NCBI GenBank assembly: GCA_965243385.1
Contig: CBDEUV010000002.1
Span: forward strand, 4,154,001 to 4,218,000
Length of the DNA: 64,000 nt
Source: JANSYA01 sp965243385
Lineage (GTDB): Bacteria; Spirochaetota; Leptospiria; Leptospirales; Leptonemataceae
Reading direction: 5' to 3'
The translations under genes and the position numbers were made by a program. This document shows positions 41,380-50,614 of this stretch, one piece after another. Each line of letters opens with the position of its first letter. Position 1 is the stretch's first letter. The notes beneath the pieces were generated by a model. It ran no database searches. It was not told the origin of the DNA and saw only the letters and a program-made list of their open reading frames with translations.

Positions 41380-44241
41380 ATGCAGCAAGACCTACTACCA
41401 TTCCACATCGGCGCGGGCCCGCGCCCTACGGAAAAGCAGGCCGGCTCCGAGCTATTTCTCGAAGAACTGGAGTACGATCGCAGTCTTGAGTTTTCCCTGG
41501 GCGTACTCGACGCCCATCGCATCAAGCTGAGCCATCTCTACGATAAGCTGTCGAGCCTTTCAAATTCCCGCACCCGTCTCCTGCCGCACCAGATCGAAGC
41601 GACCTATCTTGTGGCGAACGCGCTGCGCCCCCGGTTTATTCTCGCGGACGAAGTCGGCCTCGGCAAAACCATCGAAGCCGGCTTGATCATCAAGGAATTG
41701 ATGTTTCGCAAGGGGTATCGTAAAGTCATCGTTTCGGTGCCCGCCCCGCTGGCGGTGCAGTGGCAGCAGGAGATGCGCGCGAAATTCAACGAAGATTTCG
41801 AGCTCCTGAATCGTAAAAATTTCTACGATTTCGCCGCGAACTGGGGCAAGCATCCGCGCATTATTACGTCGATCGACTTTATCAAGAACCCGCGCTACGC
41901 CGAAGACATTCTCAAGAATCGCTGGGACATTGCCGTCTTCGACGAAGCGCATCGCCTGCGCCGCGATTATTCGAAAGTGACGAAGGCATATGATTTCGCG
42001 GAGCAGATGTCCGATCGCTGCGAAGCGCTGTTGTTGTTATCCGCGACGCCCTTTCGCGGCAAGCTCGAAGAGCTCTACTATTTGATTCGTCTGGTCGATC
42101 CGCATCTGCTCGGCCCGTACCATTCTTTTTTGCAAGAATACGTAATGAACATGGACGTGGATCCGCAATCAGAGCAGCGCAAGCTGAACGATCTCAGATC
42201 CAAAGTCTCGAAGATATTGCTCCGACGTCGCAAGGTCGAAGTCGGCGGTTTCACCAAGCGCCACGCGCGCACCGTACGCTTCGAACTCAGTCCGGAAGAG
42301 CGGGCCTTCTACGATGAAACGACCGAATACGTGCGTCGTGAATACAATCTTGCCCTGCGCCAGAAGAATCGCGCGGTTTCGTTTATCATGATCGTTTTTC
42401 AGAAGCTGCTCGATTCGTCGACGTACGCGCTGCTGCGAGCCCTCGAAAAACGCAAGACCCGCCTGGAACAAAAGCTCTTCGGGCCGGCGGCGAAAGCCGT
42501 ACTGGGGGCCGACAAAAGCGAAGCGCAGCTGCGGGATTTCTTCGCTCTGAATGAAATCGAAGACTCCGAAGATCCGGCCGAAGAGCTCGATCGACTGGAC
42601 GACGAAGACGAGCAGGCGCGCACATTAAAAGATCTGCGCAAAGAGATCATGACTCTCGGCTTTCTGATCAAGCTGGGGCGGGCGGTGAAAACCGATCGCA
42701 AGCTGATCAAGATGATGGATACCATGGAGCGCCTGAAAAAAGAAGGCCATCCGAAGTTTTTGATCTTCACCCAGTTTCGCACGACCCAGGATTATATCGC
42801 CGAAGCGCTGCGCGAGAAATACAAGGTCACCGTTTTCCACGGATCGCTGAGTCTCATGGCCAAAGAGGAAGCCGTTCAGGAGTTCCGCGAGGAATCGGAA
42901 GTATTGATCGCGACCGAAGCCGGCGGGGAAGGGCGTAATTTACAATTCGCGAATATTCTGATCAATTACGATTTGCCCTGGTCGCCGCTCAAAATTGAGC
43001 AGCGCATCGGTCGGCTGCACCGTTTCGGCCAGACGAAAGACGTTTATATTATCAATTTCGCCACGAAAGACACGGTGGCCGAACGCATACTTGAAATTCT
43101 GGAGCGCAAGATCCGCCTCTTCGACGAGTGTATCGGCACTTCGGATATCCTGCTGGGTACACTCGAAGACGAAAACGATTTTCAAAACGGGTTGATGGGA
43201 TTCGTAACCGGTTCCAAGTCGCGCCAGGAGCTTGAACGCGAACTCGAAGCGAAAGTCAAGCTTTCGGAAAGCGGCTTTCGCAAGCTCGGCGAATTGGTCA
43301 CGCCCCACTGCGTGGACTTCAATCTGACGGACTATTACGATCATACTAAAGAACGCCGTTCGATCGAGAACGACGAAATCGAAGGCGTGGTGCGAAAGTA
43401 CATGGCGCAAAATCCGGAAACGCGTTTTGAGTTGCAGTCCGCGGCGCCGCGCATGCTGGATAACCGCGGGCGCGCTTCGAAAACGAGCGGGCGCGCCGCT
43501 TTCGCAACGGACGGCCCGGCCGCCGACTACGTTCTCACGGATACGGAGAGCGGCAGCCGCAGGCCGGCGACCTTTCGCTCCGAGCTGGCGCTCGAAAAAG
43601 ATTCGCTCGAATTTTTGGCGGTCGGCCATCCGCTCGTCGACGAAGCCATTCAATATTTTCTGAAGCACCAGCGCCGCCGTACGGTTCAGCATCTGAAGCT
43701 GCCGCGTTCCGCGAATCCCGCCGGAGCTTCGGGTTTCTATTTCGTTTTTTTATGCCACTATCTGAACGGCATGAGTCGCTCCGAGCTGCTTTCCTGTCTC
43801 GTAAACGAAAGCGGATGTACGATTCCCGAAGATTTGCTGATCCCTTCCGGTCAGGATCCCGATCGAATTCGCGGCCGAAACCAGTCGCTCGACCAGGCCG
43901 CAATGCGCCGGGCCGCCGGTCGCGCGCAAAAAACGCTCGAGCGCGAAGCGGTCCGCCGTGCCGAGAAATTGAAAGAAGAGCTGCACAGCGTATTCAAAAA
44001 AGAAGAATACAAGCTGGAGATCAGCTACGGGAAAAAGATTCGGCAATTGGAAGAGAAGCTCGATCGGGCGCGCCTGAAAGCGCGTATGGAGCCGGGGGCG
44101 GCGCAGCGCGCACAGCTCACACGTACCGAAAACGAACTTCTGAAAGCCCGCCACGAACGCGAACTGCGAGTGCATCGCGTCCGCAAAGAGAGCGGCGTGC
44201 AGACCCGCCTGGAACTGCTGCAGATTTACGTGCTGGAATGA
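41380..44241 (+). CDS. SNF2/RapA-like helicase
   Basis: A 953-residue superfamily 2 ATPase. Motif Q/I: LLPHQIEATYLVANAL and LADEVGLGKTIEAGLIIKEL (Walker A near 90-97). Motif II is AVFDEAHRLRRD, motif III LLLSATPFRG. In the second RecA lobe are FLIFTQFRTTQDYIAE, VLIATEAGGEGRNLQFA and IEQRIGRLHRFGQ (motif VI). A long C-terminal region (about 700-953) ends in coiled coil. This is the RapA branch (RNA polymerase recycling) or a relative linked to restriction loci; no methylase or nuclease gene is adjacent. The frame is open to 41233 but the N-terminal domain starts at ATG 41380. Confidence 0.9.
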   Translation: MQQDLLPFHIGAGPRPTEKQAGSELFLEELEYDRSLEFSLGVLDAHRIKLSHLYDKLSSLSNSRTRLLPHQIEATYLVANALRPRFILADEVGLGKTIEAGLIIKELMFRKGYRKVIVSVPAPLAVQWQQEMRAKFNEDFELLNRKNFYDFAANWGKHPRIITSIDFIKNPRYAEDILKNRWDIAVFDEAHRLRRDYSKVTKAYDFAEQMSDRCEALLLLSATPFRGKLEELYYLIRLVDPHLLGPYHSFLQEYVMNMDVDPQSEQRKLNDLRSKVSKILLRRRKVEVGGFTKRHARTVRFELSPEERAFYDETTEYVRREYNLALRQKNRAVSFIMIVFQKLLDSSTYALLRALEKRKTRLEQKLFGPAAKAVLGADKSEAQLRDFFALNEIEDSEDPAEELDRLDDEDEQARTLKDLRKEIMTLGFLIKLGRAVKTDRKLIKMMDTMERLKKEGHPKFLIFTQFRTTQDYIAEALREKYKVTVFHGSLSLMAKEEAVQEFREESEVLIATEAGGEGRNLQFANILINYDLPWSPLKIEQRIGRLHRFGQTKDVYIINFATKDTVAERILEILERKIRLFDECIGTSDILLGTLEDENDFQNGLMGFVTGSKSRQELERELEAKVKLSESGFRKLGELVTPHCVDFNLTDYYDHTKERRSIENDEIEGVVRKYMAQNPETRFELQSAAPRMLDNRGRASKTSGRAAFATDGPAADYVLTDTESGSRRPATFRSELALEKDSLEFLAVGHPLVDEAIQYFLKHQRRRTVQHLKLPRSANPAGASGFYFVFLCHYLNGMSRSELLSCLVNESGCTIPEDLLIPSGQDPDRIRGRNQSLDQAAMRRAAGRAQKTLEREAVRRAEKLKEELHSVFKKEEYKLEISYGKKIRQLEEKLDRARLKARMEPGAAQRAQLTRTENELLKARHERELRVHRVRKESGVQTRLELLQIYVLE

Positions 44242-44323
44242 TGCGCTGGCGTTTTCGCCTATTTAACTCACAGCGACATTCTCTTTAATTTCGGCCGCGA
44301 CTGCGTACGATCCTGTTTCCGAG

Positions 44324-46054
44324 TCACCGCGGCTGCACGGTTTTCGCCGGCGGCGTTTCGTCCGGAATCACGTCGTAAAAATCAATCTGCTTCACGTCGT
44401 CCCGGTTCAGACGAAAGACGCCGTCCGGCGCGTGCATGATCAATATACTGCCGGCCTGGGCGGCGACTGAGCCGGCTTTTTGTTTGCCGTCGCGAAAGGT
44501 TATGACTTCCAGAAATTTATAGCGTTTGAGCAGATCCGCCTGGGTTTGAATGGAATCGTCGGCGGCCAGCTCTTTCTGCAGAGCGGACGCGCGCGTGTCC
44601 AGCTTCTGATCGTAGGCTTTGCGCACCGATTCGCGTTCCGCGCGAGCCTGCTCGGGGGATTTCGCCGATTCGGATCCGGCCAGGGAGCGTTTCAGAGTGG
44701 CTTCGTCGATGGTGATCAGGAGTTTCAGCTCGGCTTTCTCCTGGGGCGTCGCTTTGAACTCCGCCGGCTTCGCGACCGGGGCCTTTTCCAGCTCGCCGGT
44801 CGCCGCCGCCAGACTGGATGCGACGGCCGATTCGGCGTCCTTTCGCTCGCTCGCATTTGGGTCGTCGGCCGCATTGCCGTCGGACCCGGCGGCGGCTTCG
44901 CGCGCGTTCGCGGTTTCCGCGACCGCCGCATTCAGGCGCTCCGCTTTTTCGCGCGCGTCGTCCGAAAGCGAAGCCTCTTGATCCGCGCCGACTTGCATGG
45001 TTTGTTTGAGAATCGCGTCGGCGACTTTCTGCAGCTCCTCGTCGGTGAGCGGACCGGGCTGCTTCGCGTCGCCGGCATTCGAGGCATCTGAATCTCCAGA
45101 GTCCAGTTCAAGCCGTTCCAGAGCCGGAATCGACGGGCTGATCGAAACTGTGCCTTCGTACACGCGAACCTTCGCCGTGCCGCGCCGGTCATCGATCTCT
45201 ACAGTGAACGTCGTGCCTTCGACGTCGAAATTGGTGTCCTTCGCCTTGATGCGAAAAGGGATCTTCTTCGGATCGCCCTGGTAGTCGACGGCCAGTCCGC
45301 CTTTGCGCAGATACAGAGTCCCGCCCGCGCCGACTTTCGTTCCCGGCGGGATTTCCAGTACCGAGAACGGTCGCAGTCGAATCGCAATCCCGCCGCGTCC
45401 CTGGAGTTCGACGGATTCGTTCCGCGATTCGATTCGATCGCCGGCGTACAGCGGAATGCCCGGACCGCCGCTGAGCGTTCGACCGCCGCGCAAAATACGA
45501 CAGTCTCCACGCGAGAAAAGCATCAGCAGATGGGCCGGACCGGATTCGACCTTTCCGGAGGCGTCGTTCTCGCAGTTCAGCACCTGCTTGCGTAAAGTAC
45601 AGAATCGAGACGTCGATCCTTCGTTCAGCAATCCCTGGCCGGTCAGATCGCGCGTTGTGTTGGAAAATTCCCCGCGGAATACCCGTCCGTCCGCGAAGAC
45701 ATAGGTGCCGGTGCCCGCCGCACGCCCGCGCTGAAAGGTCGTGTTTAATACGTCTCCGTTTGCGAAAGTATAAGAGCCCGCTCCGTCGCGCAGGCCGTCG
45801 CGAAAGCCGCCGGTGTAGCGGTCCCCGTTTTTGTAGCTATAAGTGCCGGTGCCGTTTTTGCAATCGCCCAGAGTGCAGCCGGATGCCGCGACCGGCTGTT
45901 GATCGGAAGCGGCGCTCGCCCCCTCTTGCACAGCTGGCGCTTCGGACTCGGGCGTGTAGGAGGGCTGCGGGTCGCCCTGGCGTTTCATGAGCTGCGTGCA
46001 GGCGCCGGTCAGGATCAGAGCCGCAAAGCAGGCGGCGTACAGAGAGCGGTTCAT
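44324..46054 (-). CDS. MORN-repeat and FecR-domain lipoprotein
   Basis: 576 residues. The signal peptide ends in LILTGACTQ (lipobox). Three or four MORN-like repeats follow (GTGTYSYKNGDRYTGGFRDG, GAGSYTFANGDV, GTGTYVFADGRVFRGEF). A FecR-type domain (about 175-305) has YAGDRIESRNESVELQGRGG, LRPFSVLEIPPGTKVGAGG and FDVEGTTFTVEIDDRRGTAK. A long Ala/Glu-rich helical region follows, and the C terminus has a strand motif DDVKQIDFYD. In Leptospira-like bacteria such FecR proteins are surface or periplasmic structural lipoproteins rather than iron regulators. It is divergent from another FecR-domain protein with a related C-terminal motif. Confidence 0.85.
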   Translation of the reverse strand: MNRSLYAACFAALILTGACTQLMKRQGDPQPSYTPESEAPAVQEGASAASDQQPVAASGCTLGDCKNGTGTYSYKNGDRYTGGFRDGLRDGAGSYTFANGDVLNTTFQRGRAAGTGTYVFADGRVFRGEFSNTTRDLTGQGLLNEGSTSRFCTLRKQVLNCENDASGKVESGPAHLLMLFSRGDCRILRGGRTLSGGPGIPLYAGDRIESRNESVELQGRGGIAIRLRPFSVLEIPPGTKVGAGGTLYLRKGGLAVDYQGDPKKIPFRIKAKDTNFDVEGTTFTVEIDDRRGTAKVRVYEGTVSISPSIPALERLELDSGDSDASNAGDAKQPGPLTDEELQKVADAILKQTMQVGADQEASLSDDAREKAERLNAAVAETANAREAAAGSDGNAADDPNASERKDAESAVASSLAAATGELEKAPVAKPAEFKATPQEKAELKLLITIDEATLKRSLAGSESAKSPEQARAERESVRKAYDQKLDTRASALQKELAADDSIQTQADLLKRYKFLEVITFRDGKQKAGSVAAQAGSILIMHAPDGVFRLNRDDVKQIDFYDVIPDETPPAKTVQPR

Positions 46055-46141
46055 CCCGGTGATCTTCCAGTGACCGGAGCGAGCGGCAACGAAAATTCAC
46101 TGTCTGGAGTTACTGATTTTGTTCGGTTCCGGAAAGATTCT

Positions 46142-46156
46142 TCAACGTATCGTTGA
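46142..46156. promoter_or_regulatory. TCAACG-N3-CGTTGA dyad between the two FecR genes
   Basis: TCAACGTATCGTTGA is a perfect 6-base inverted repeat with a 3-base spacer, between the divergent FecR genes (starts at 46054 and 46229). Suits a dimeric regulator acting on both genes. Confidence 0.4.
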
Positions 46157-46228
46157 TTCTCGCGCCCGGGTCGGAATAGCACCGCGTCTTTGGGTGGCCC
46201 GGGCGAGGACTGGAATGTACCTTCGGCC

Positions 46229-47323
46229 ATGGACATTCTTCGAATTCGAGGATTGAGTGCGCTCTTGTCGTTGGCATTGTTTTTTTGTGGGCCTCGCGGT
46301 CCCGGCGAAGACATCGATGTCGGAGCCACGGTGCTCTACGGATTCGGGCGGATCAACGCGGCCGGTGAGTCGCTGGTTCCCGGTGACGATGTCCCCGGCG
46401 GCAGCCGCGTCGAGGTCGGCAAACGATCGCTGGTCAGCCTCCAACTCGGAGAGGTCGCCGGGCGCGTCTCCATGGTTGTGCGTGAAAACTCCACAGTCTT
46501 GCTGCGAGCCCGGAGATACGGCGGCGAAGTCGACTATACGCCGCTCTTAGTTGCCGGTAAGATCGTCTTAAAAATCGAAGACCTGCCTGGATCCGAACGG
46601 GTGCTCGTGGACGCGCCCGGAATTCAAATCGACGTTCGCGGTACGCGGTTCTCGATCGCCAACAGTTCCGCCGGCGCTCACGTGGACGTCGTCGAAGGCG
46701 TCGTGCGAGTTCGCCCGCGACTTGAATGGCTCGAGCGAATTCCACCGAGCGTCCGCGAACGCAGCGCGGTTTTGCGATCGGTGGAAGACAGCCTGGAGCG
46801 CGTGGCTGTACCGGTTGCGGCCGGACAACGCGGTGAATTCGACGGGAGCCTGGCACGGCAGGTAACCCGGGCCGTGCCGGAATTAGAACGACTCACGAAG
46901 AACGCGCGCTTTCAATCCGCGGCCGGAGCCGGCGAAGCGCAAAAACTCGCCGAGCTCATCGACGGCGATATGGGCGCCATGGATTTCGGCGCCGCGATCG
47001 AGCGCGAGTTTGAGGGCAAGCGAAAGGAGTGGGTAAGACTTCGTCCGCTGGTAAAGCGAGAAATTGAGACCGTCGAGTCGACTGTGTTTCGGTTGAGCGT
47101 ACCGGGTAAGCTGGATGATAGCCATTGCTCCAGGGAGCGGGTAATGGTCGACGTCCTCAACATGGTGGACGGTTCCGAAATCGTGGGTTGTATTCTGGGA
47201 CAGACAGCCGCTACGCGCGAGCAGCCCGGCCTGATGATTATCAAGACCGCCGCAGAGCCCCGGCGAGAGGTCCCTCTGAGTGATATTCGGAGTATTCAAT
47301 TCAAAGACTCTGCGGAGCGCTGA
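46229..47323 (+). CDS. FecR-domain lipoprotein
   Basis: 364 residues from ATG 46229 (open upstream to 46190). The signal peptide LSALLSLALFFCG has a lipobox-like LFFC. A FecR domain occupies about 40-170: PGDDVPGGSRVEVGKRSLVS, SMVVRENSTVLLRARRYGG, GKIVLKIEDLPGSERVLVDA and DVRGTRFSIANSSAGAHVDV. A helical segment and a C-terminal strand motif (SDIRSIQFKD) follow; the latter matches DDVKQIDFYD of the divergent neighbour, as does VDVLNMVDGSEIVGCI to the strand before it, so the two proteins look like paralogues with a shared C-terminal domain. Confidence 0.82.
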   Translation: MDILRIRGLSALLSLALFFCGPRGPGEDIDVGATVLYGFGRINAAGESLVPGDDVPGGSRVEVGKRSLVSLQLGEVAGRVSMVVRENSTVLLRARRYGGEVDYTPLLVAGKIVLKIEDLPGSERVLVDAPGIQIDVRGTRFSIANSSAGAHVDVVEGVVRVRPRLEWLERIPPSVRERSAVLRSVEDSLERVAVPVAAGQRGEFDGSLARQVTRAVPELERLTKNARFQSAAGAGEAQKLAELIDGDMGAMDFGAAIEREFEGKRKEWVRLRPLVKREIETVESTVFRLSVPGKLDDSHCSRERVMVDVLNMVDGSEIVGCILGQTAATREQPGLMIIKTAAEPRREVPLSDIRSIQFKDSAER

Positions 47324-47621
47324 CGCGCATCGCGCTGCGATCATTCTTAAAATGTGGCTACGCGGGCGCCCCCCTCGCGCGCCCCTGGCGCGCTGTGGGG
47401 TCGGTCCGCTCCGGGCTCGCTGTTCGCTCGGCCAGTCCGCTCTGCGAGCGTCCGGGTCTTTGCGCGGCCGGCGACCGCGCAAACCCTCCGCGCACCTGGC
47501 GCGGTGGCCAGCCCATCGCTGCTTTTTTTCCCGAAATCCGTCACACAGCGCCCGCCCGTCTCGACAGAGCTTTACAAGAGGTTGTTCGACAGCCTGACAG
47601 AGCAGCAAGGGGGCGGCGAAT
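47324..47621 (+). other. 298-base GC-rich intergenic region with hairpins
   Basis: No gene is credible here; long open frames exist on both strands only because of the very high GC. It holds GC hairpins at 47377-47393 (GCGCGCC-CCT-GGCGCGC), 47461-47481 (TGCGCGG-N7-CCGCGCA) and 47488-47504 (CCGCGC-ACCTG-GCGCGG). A short stem then T7 (47509-47529) could end transcription of the FecR gene. The candidate ECF41 promoter follows at 47539. Confidence 0.55.
47539..47565 (+). promoter_or_regulatory. candidate ECF41-type promoter
   Basis: CGTCACA (47539-47545), exactly 16 bases, then CGAC (47562-47565). The published ECF41 target consensus as I remember it is TGTCACA-N16-CGTC; this site differs at one base in each element. 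It lies 57 bases before the FAD oxidoreductase gene whose 3' end overlaps the ECF41 sigma gene, the expected place for autoregulation. Confidence 0.5.
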
Positions 47622-49064
47622 ATGAACGCAGCAAAACATCAGAAAAAATCCGTGGCGGTGATCGGCGGGGGGCTGGCAGGCCTGACCGGCGCGCTGTATC
47701 TGGCCCGGGCGGGGCTCGCGGTGCATCTTTTCGATAAATCGACGCAGGCCGGCGGCCGGTCGCGCAGCCTGGAAAAATCCGGTATGATCTTTAACCTGGG
47801 GGCGCACGCCCTCTATGCCGCCGGGGCGGGCCGCCGCATTCTCGACGAACTGCGGATTCCCGTGCGCGGGAAGATGCCCGACATCACCGCGAACGAGTTT
47901 ATCGCGGACGGCCGCCGGCTGCCTTTGCCGACATCGGCGAAGGCGTTATTGCTGCATCGCGATTTTTCTCTGCGCGAAAAATGGGAGCTGGTGCGCGTAC
48001 TGGCCGCAATCCAAAAGGCGAAGCCGACGGCCGGAAATGATGCGTCGGGTGCAGGGCAGTCGGACCGGTCTGTGCTATCCTCGCAGTCGCTCAAGACCTG
48101 GCTCTACGCGCATTGCCGGAGTCCGCGAGTTCGTAGATTTTTCGAAGGCATGTTTCGACTCGTAAGCTATTCCGCCGATCTGGATCGCCTGAGTGCTGAG
48201 ATTGCGATCTATCAATTTCAAATCGGCGGTGCGGGCGTGATCTATCTGGACGGCGGCTGGCAGAGCCTGGTCGACGAACTGACTGCGGCGAATCTGGCGG
48301 CGGGAACCAGCGTGCACCGCGGGTTGGGCGTTGCGGAACTGGAGCGCGACGTCGACGGCCGGCTGCGCGTTCGGCCGACCGCCGGGAAGGCAGCCGCAGG
48401 GGTGCCCGATTTCGACTACGTGCTGCTCGCCTGCGATCCGGCGAACGCGGCGCGCATTGTGGGGAGTGCGTTCACTGCCGGGATATCGACCATCGAACCC
48501 GCGACGATGCGACCGGTTCGGGCGGCCTGCCTGGACGTGGCGCTCTCCAGTTTACCGCAGCCGAGCCCGCTCGTTCTGGATTTCGATCGGCGGCTGTACT
48601 TCGCCATTCATTCGAATACGGCGAAGCTTTCGGCGGCCGGAGCCCCGTCAGGCGCGGCTTTGATTCACACGGCGAAGTATCTGCGACAGGGGGAGTCGAG
48701 CGATTCGGCCCGTGGCGAACTCGAAGACCTGCTCGATCGCCTGCAGCCCGGCTGGCGCGAGCGCGTGATCGAGGAGCAATATCTGCCGCGCATCGTCGTC
48801 GTTCAGGATCAACCCGAAGCCGCGCGCGGCGGCCTGGCGGGCCGGGTGAAAACCGATTGCGGCGCGGCGGCCGGCGTCTATGTTGCCGGAGACTGGGTCG
48901 GCGAAGAGGGTTTCCTGAGCGACGCAGCCTTCGCCAGCGCGAAACGCGCGGCGGAACAGATCATCGCGCGGTCCGATGCGCCCGGCGACGTCGCCGTTTC
49001 GCCGCGCTTGCAAAACGCGGCGCAGGCTATCGCCGGCGCATATGAGAGGTCCGTTGCAGGCTGA
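47622..49064 (+). CDS. FAD-dependent oxidoreductase (amine oxidase/phytoene desaturase-like)
   Basis: A 480-residue flavoprotein. The dinucleotide-binding motif is VAVIGGGLAGLTGALYLARA (about 11-30), then the GGRS motif (AGGRSRSLEKSGMIFNLGAH, about 47-66). Substrate-domain helices follow, and the C-terminal FAD contact is GVYVAGDWVGEEGFLSDAAF. These are features of the amine-oxidase/desaturase group that oxidise polyisoprenoids or amines; no carotenoid genes are near. The gene overlaps the ECF41 sigma factor start by 23 bases, so the two are translationally coupled, matching the reported pairing of ECF41 factors with oxidoreductases, carboxymuconolactone decarboxylases or epimerases. Confidence 0.87.
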   Translation: MNAAKHQKKSVAVIGGGLAGLTGALYLARAGLAVHLFDKSTQAGGRSRSLEKSGMIFNLGAHALYAAGAGRRILDELRIPVRGKMPDITANEFIADGRRLPLPTSAKALLLHRDFSLREKWELVRVLAAIQKAKPTAGNDASGAGQSDRSVLSSQSLKTWLYAHCRSPRVRRFFEGMFRLVSYSADLDRLSAEIAIYQFQIGGAGVIYLDGGWQSLVDELTAANLAAGTSVHRGLGVAELERDVDGRLRVRPTAGKAAAGVPDFDYVLLACDPANAARIVGSAFTAGISTIEPATMRPVRAACLDVALSSLPQPSPLVLDFDRRLYFAIHSNTAKLSAAGAPSGAALIHTAKYLRQGESSDSARGELEDLLDRLQPGWRERVIEEQYLPRIVVVQDQPEAARGGLAGRVKTDCGAAAGVYVAGDWVGEEGFLSDAAFASAKRAAEQIIARSDAPGDVAVSPRLQNAAQAIAGAYERSVAG

Positions 49065-49992
49065 CGACACACATCTGAAAATCTTCGGCGAATATCGCGG
49101 CCTGCTCTTCGGCATTGCGTATCGCATGCTGGGCAGCGTGATGGACGCCGAAGACATACTCCAGGACAGCTATCTGGCCTGGAGTAAAACGCAGCCGGAG
49201 GACATTCAGACTCCGGCCGCGTTTTTGCGTACGCTCGTAACGCGCCGGTGCCTCGACTATCTCAAATCGGCGCGGGTGCGTCGCGAAGCTTATATCGGGC
49301 CCTGGCTTCCGGATCCGGTGCGCACCGGCGAAGGCGGGCGTGATTTCGCCATTGACCCCATCGCGGAAGCGGCGGACCTGAGCCAGGACGTCGCCGGAAA
49401 TTATGAACGCGAAGAATTGCTACGCGAAAGCCTTTCGACCGCATTTTTAATCTTATTGGAAAGTCTGAACCCGGTGGAGCGCGCCGTGTATCTGCTGCGC
49501 GAAGTCTTCGATGTGGAGTTCGCGGAAATCGCGGGGATTGTTGAAAAGTCTCCCGACAATTGCCGTCAGATTTTGCATCGGGCGCGGGCCGCCGTGGACG
49601 CGCGCCGCAAACGTTTCGCGCCGCCTTCCCGGGAAGACGCCGCCCGCATGCTGGAACAATTCCTACAGGCGGTGCGCTCCGGAGATATTCTGCAATTCGC
49701 GGGAGTGCTGGCGGACGACGTGCGGCTGTATGCGGACGGCGGCGGCGTCGTGACCGCCGCTATGAATATAATTTACGGCCGGGAGAAGGTGGCGAAGTTC
49801 CAGCTGGGAGTCATGAAATTTATCCCGCCGGACGTGCGCATCGAAGCGGCATCGCTCAATACCGGTCCGGGCGTGGTGCTCTATACTCCGGACGGCGTCT
49901 ATTCCGCGATGAGCGTGGACTTTGCGCCGGACGGCCGCATTCAAAACGTTTACACAATGCGCAATCCGGAGAAGTTGCGCCATTTCGACTGA
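49042..49992 (+). CDS. ECF41-family RNA polymerase sigma factor
   Basis: A 316-residue extracytoplasmic-function sigma factor with a built-in C-terminal regulatory domain. Region sigma-2: GIAYRMLGSVMDAEDILQDS (about 24-43). Region sigma-4: LNPVERAVYLLREVFDVEFA then EIAGIVEKSPDNCRQILHRA. All three ECF41 signature motifs are present: WLPDP in the linker (88-92), DGGGV in the SnoaL-like extension (232-236), and NPEKL at the C terminus (308-312). There is no separate anti-sigma gene, as expected for the group. The start at ATG 49042 lies inside the end of the oxidoreductase gene; an upstream start at 48976 is unnecessary. Confidence 0.93.
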   Translation: MRGPLQADDTHLKIFGEYRGLLFGIAYRMLGSVMDAEDILQDSYLAWSKTQPEDIQTPAAFLRTLVTRRCLDYLKSARVRREAYIGPWLPDPVRTGEGGRDFAIDPIAEAADLSQDVAGNYEREELLRESLSTAFLILLESLNPVERAVYLLREVFDVEFAEIAGIVEKSPDNCRQILHRARAAVDARRKRFAPPSREDAARMLEQFLQAVRSGDILQFAGVLADDVRLYADGGGVVTAAMNIIYGREKVAKFQLGVMKFIPPDVRIEAASLNTGPGVVLYTPDGVYSAMSVDFAPDGRIQNVYTMRNPEKLRHFD

Positions 49993-50031
49993 CGCCAGAA
50001 AGGCTTGCATTATTTGCCGGCGTGGGTCGAA

Positions 50032-50589
50032 ATGCGAGCCATGTTTGTTTTGCGTTATTTCGGCCGCGCCGTCGACACTCTGCTGGATCGGATCTTCAGC
50101 GCGCTCGGCGCCGTCGCGCTCAGCCAGATTCCCCAGTTGATCAGCCAGTACTACGACGTGCTGACCGGCGCGCTTTCGGAAGCGCGGACCAACGTGGAAG
50201 TTTTTCGATCGAAAGCATCAGAGCTCGGGCTGGATCTCAGGTCGTTTATCAACGAACATCTCACGAGCGGCAGTCCGATCTTTCGGAAATCCGGAGAAGG
50301 GATGCAGGAAGCCGTCGATCGCTACGAAGCTTATCAGGCCGCGGCCGCGGCTCTGAAAGACGCGAGCGTTTTCGAGCGGCCCTTTATATTTATCCGGCAT
50401 CTCGATTCGAATCTTTTCGCGGCGCTGGAGTTTCGTCCCGGCCTGCCACTGACCCTGGAAGGCGCGGTGTACGCGCTCGTGGGCATCGTGCTCGGTCTCG
50501 GGCTTTACCATCTGTTCCGGACGCTGCCCGTACGCCTCGTCCGCGGGCCGAAAAAAAAGACGGCGCAGAAAATTTCCAGCGGCGTCTGA
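50032..50589 (+). CDS. DUF2937-family membrane protein
   Basis: About 185 residues (starts at 50005, 50032 and 50041 are all possible). FGRAVDTLLDRIFSALGAVA and SQIPQLISQYYDVLTGALSE (roughly residues 8-50) match the DUF2937 pattern of an N-terminal hydrophobic helix followed by Q-x-P-x-x-x-x-Q-Y-x-x-x-L. A central helical region follows, then a second membrane helix LEGAVYALVGIVLGLGLYHL near 150, and a basic cytoplasmic tail. The function is unknown. The gene sits 39 bases after the ECF41 gene and may share its transcript; 25 bases separate it from the CsgG-like gene. Confidence 0.75.
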   Translation: MRAMFVLRYFGRAVDTLLDRIFSALGAVALSQIPQLISQYYDVLTGALSEARTNVEVFRSKASELGLDLRSFINEHLTSGSPIFRKSGEGMQEAVDRYEAYQAAAAALKDASVFERPFIFIRHLDSNLFAALEFRPGLPLTLEGAVYALVGIVLGLGLYHLFRTLPVRLVRGPKKKTAQKISSGV

Positions 50590-50614
50590 AGCGGGCCTTC
50601 GTCAAATAGTTCCA

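Noticed and set aside
47350..47740. Open frames of 80-127 codons in the GC-rich region before the FAD oxidoreductase gene
   Set aside because: They result from GC bias and hairpin repeats; the translations are Arg/Ala/Pro-rich on all strands and one overlaps the real gene.
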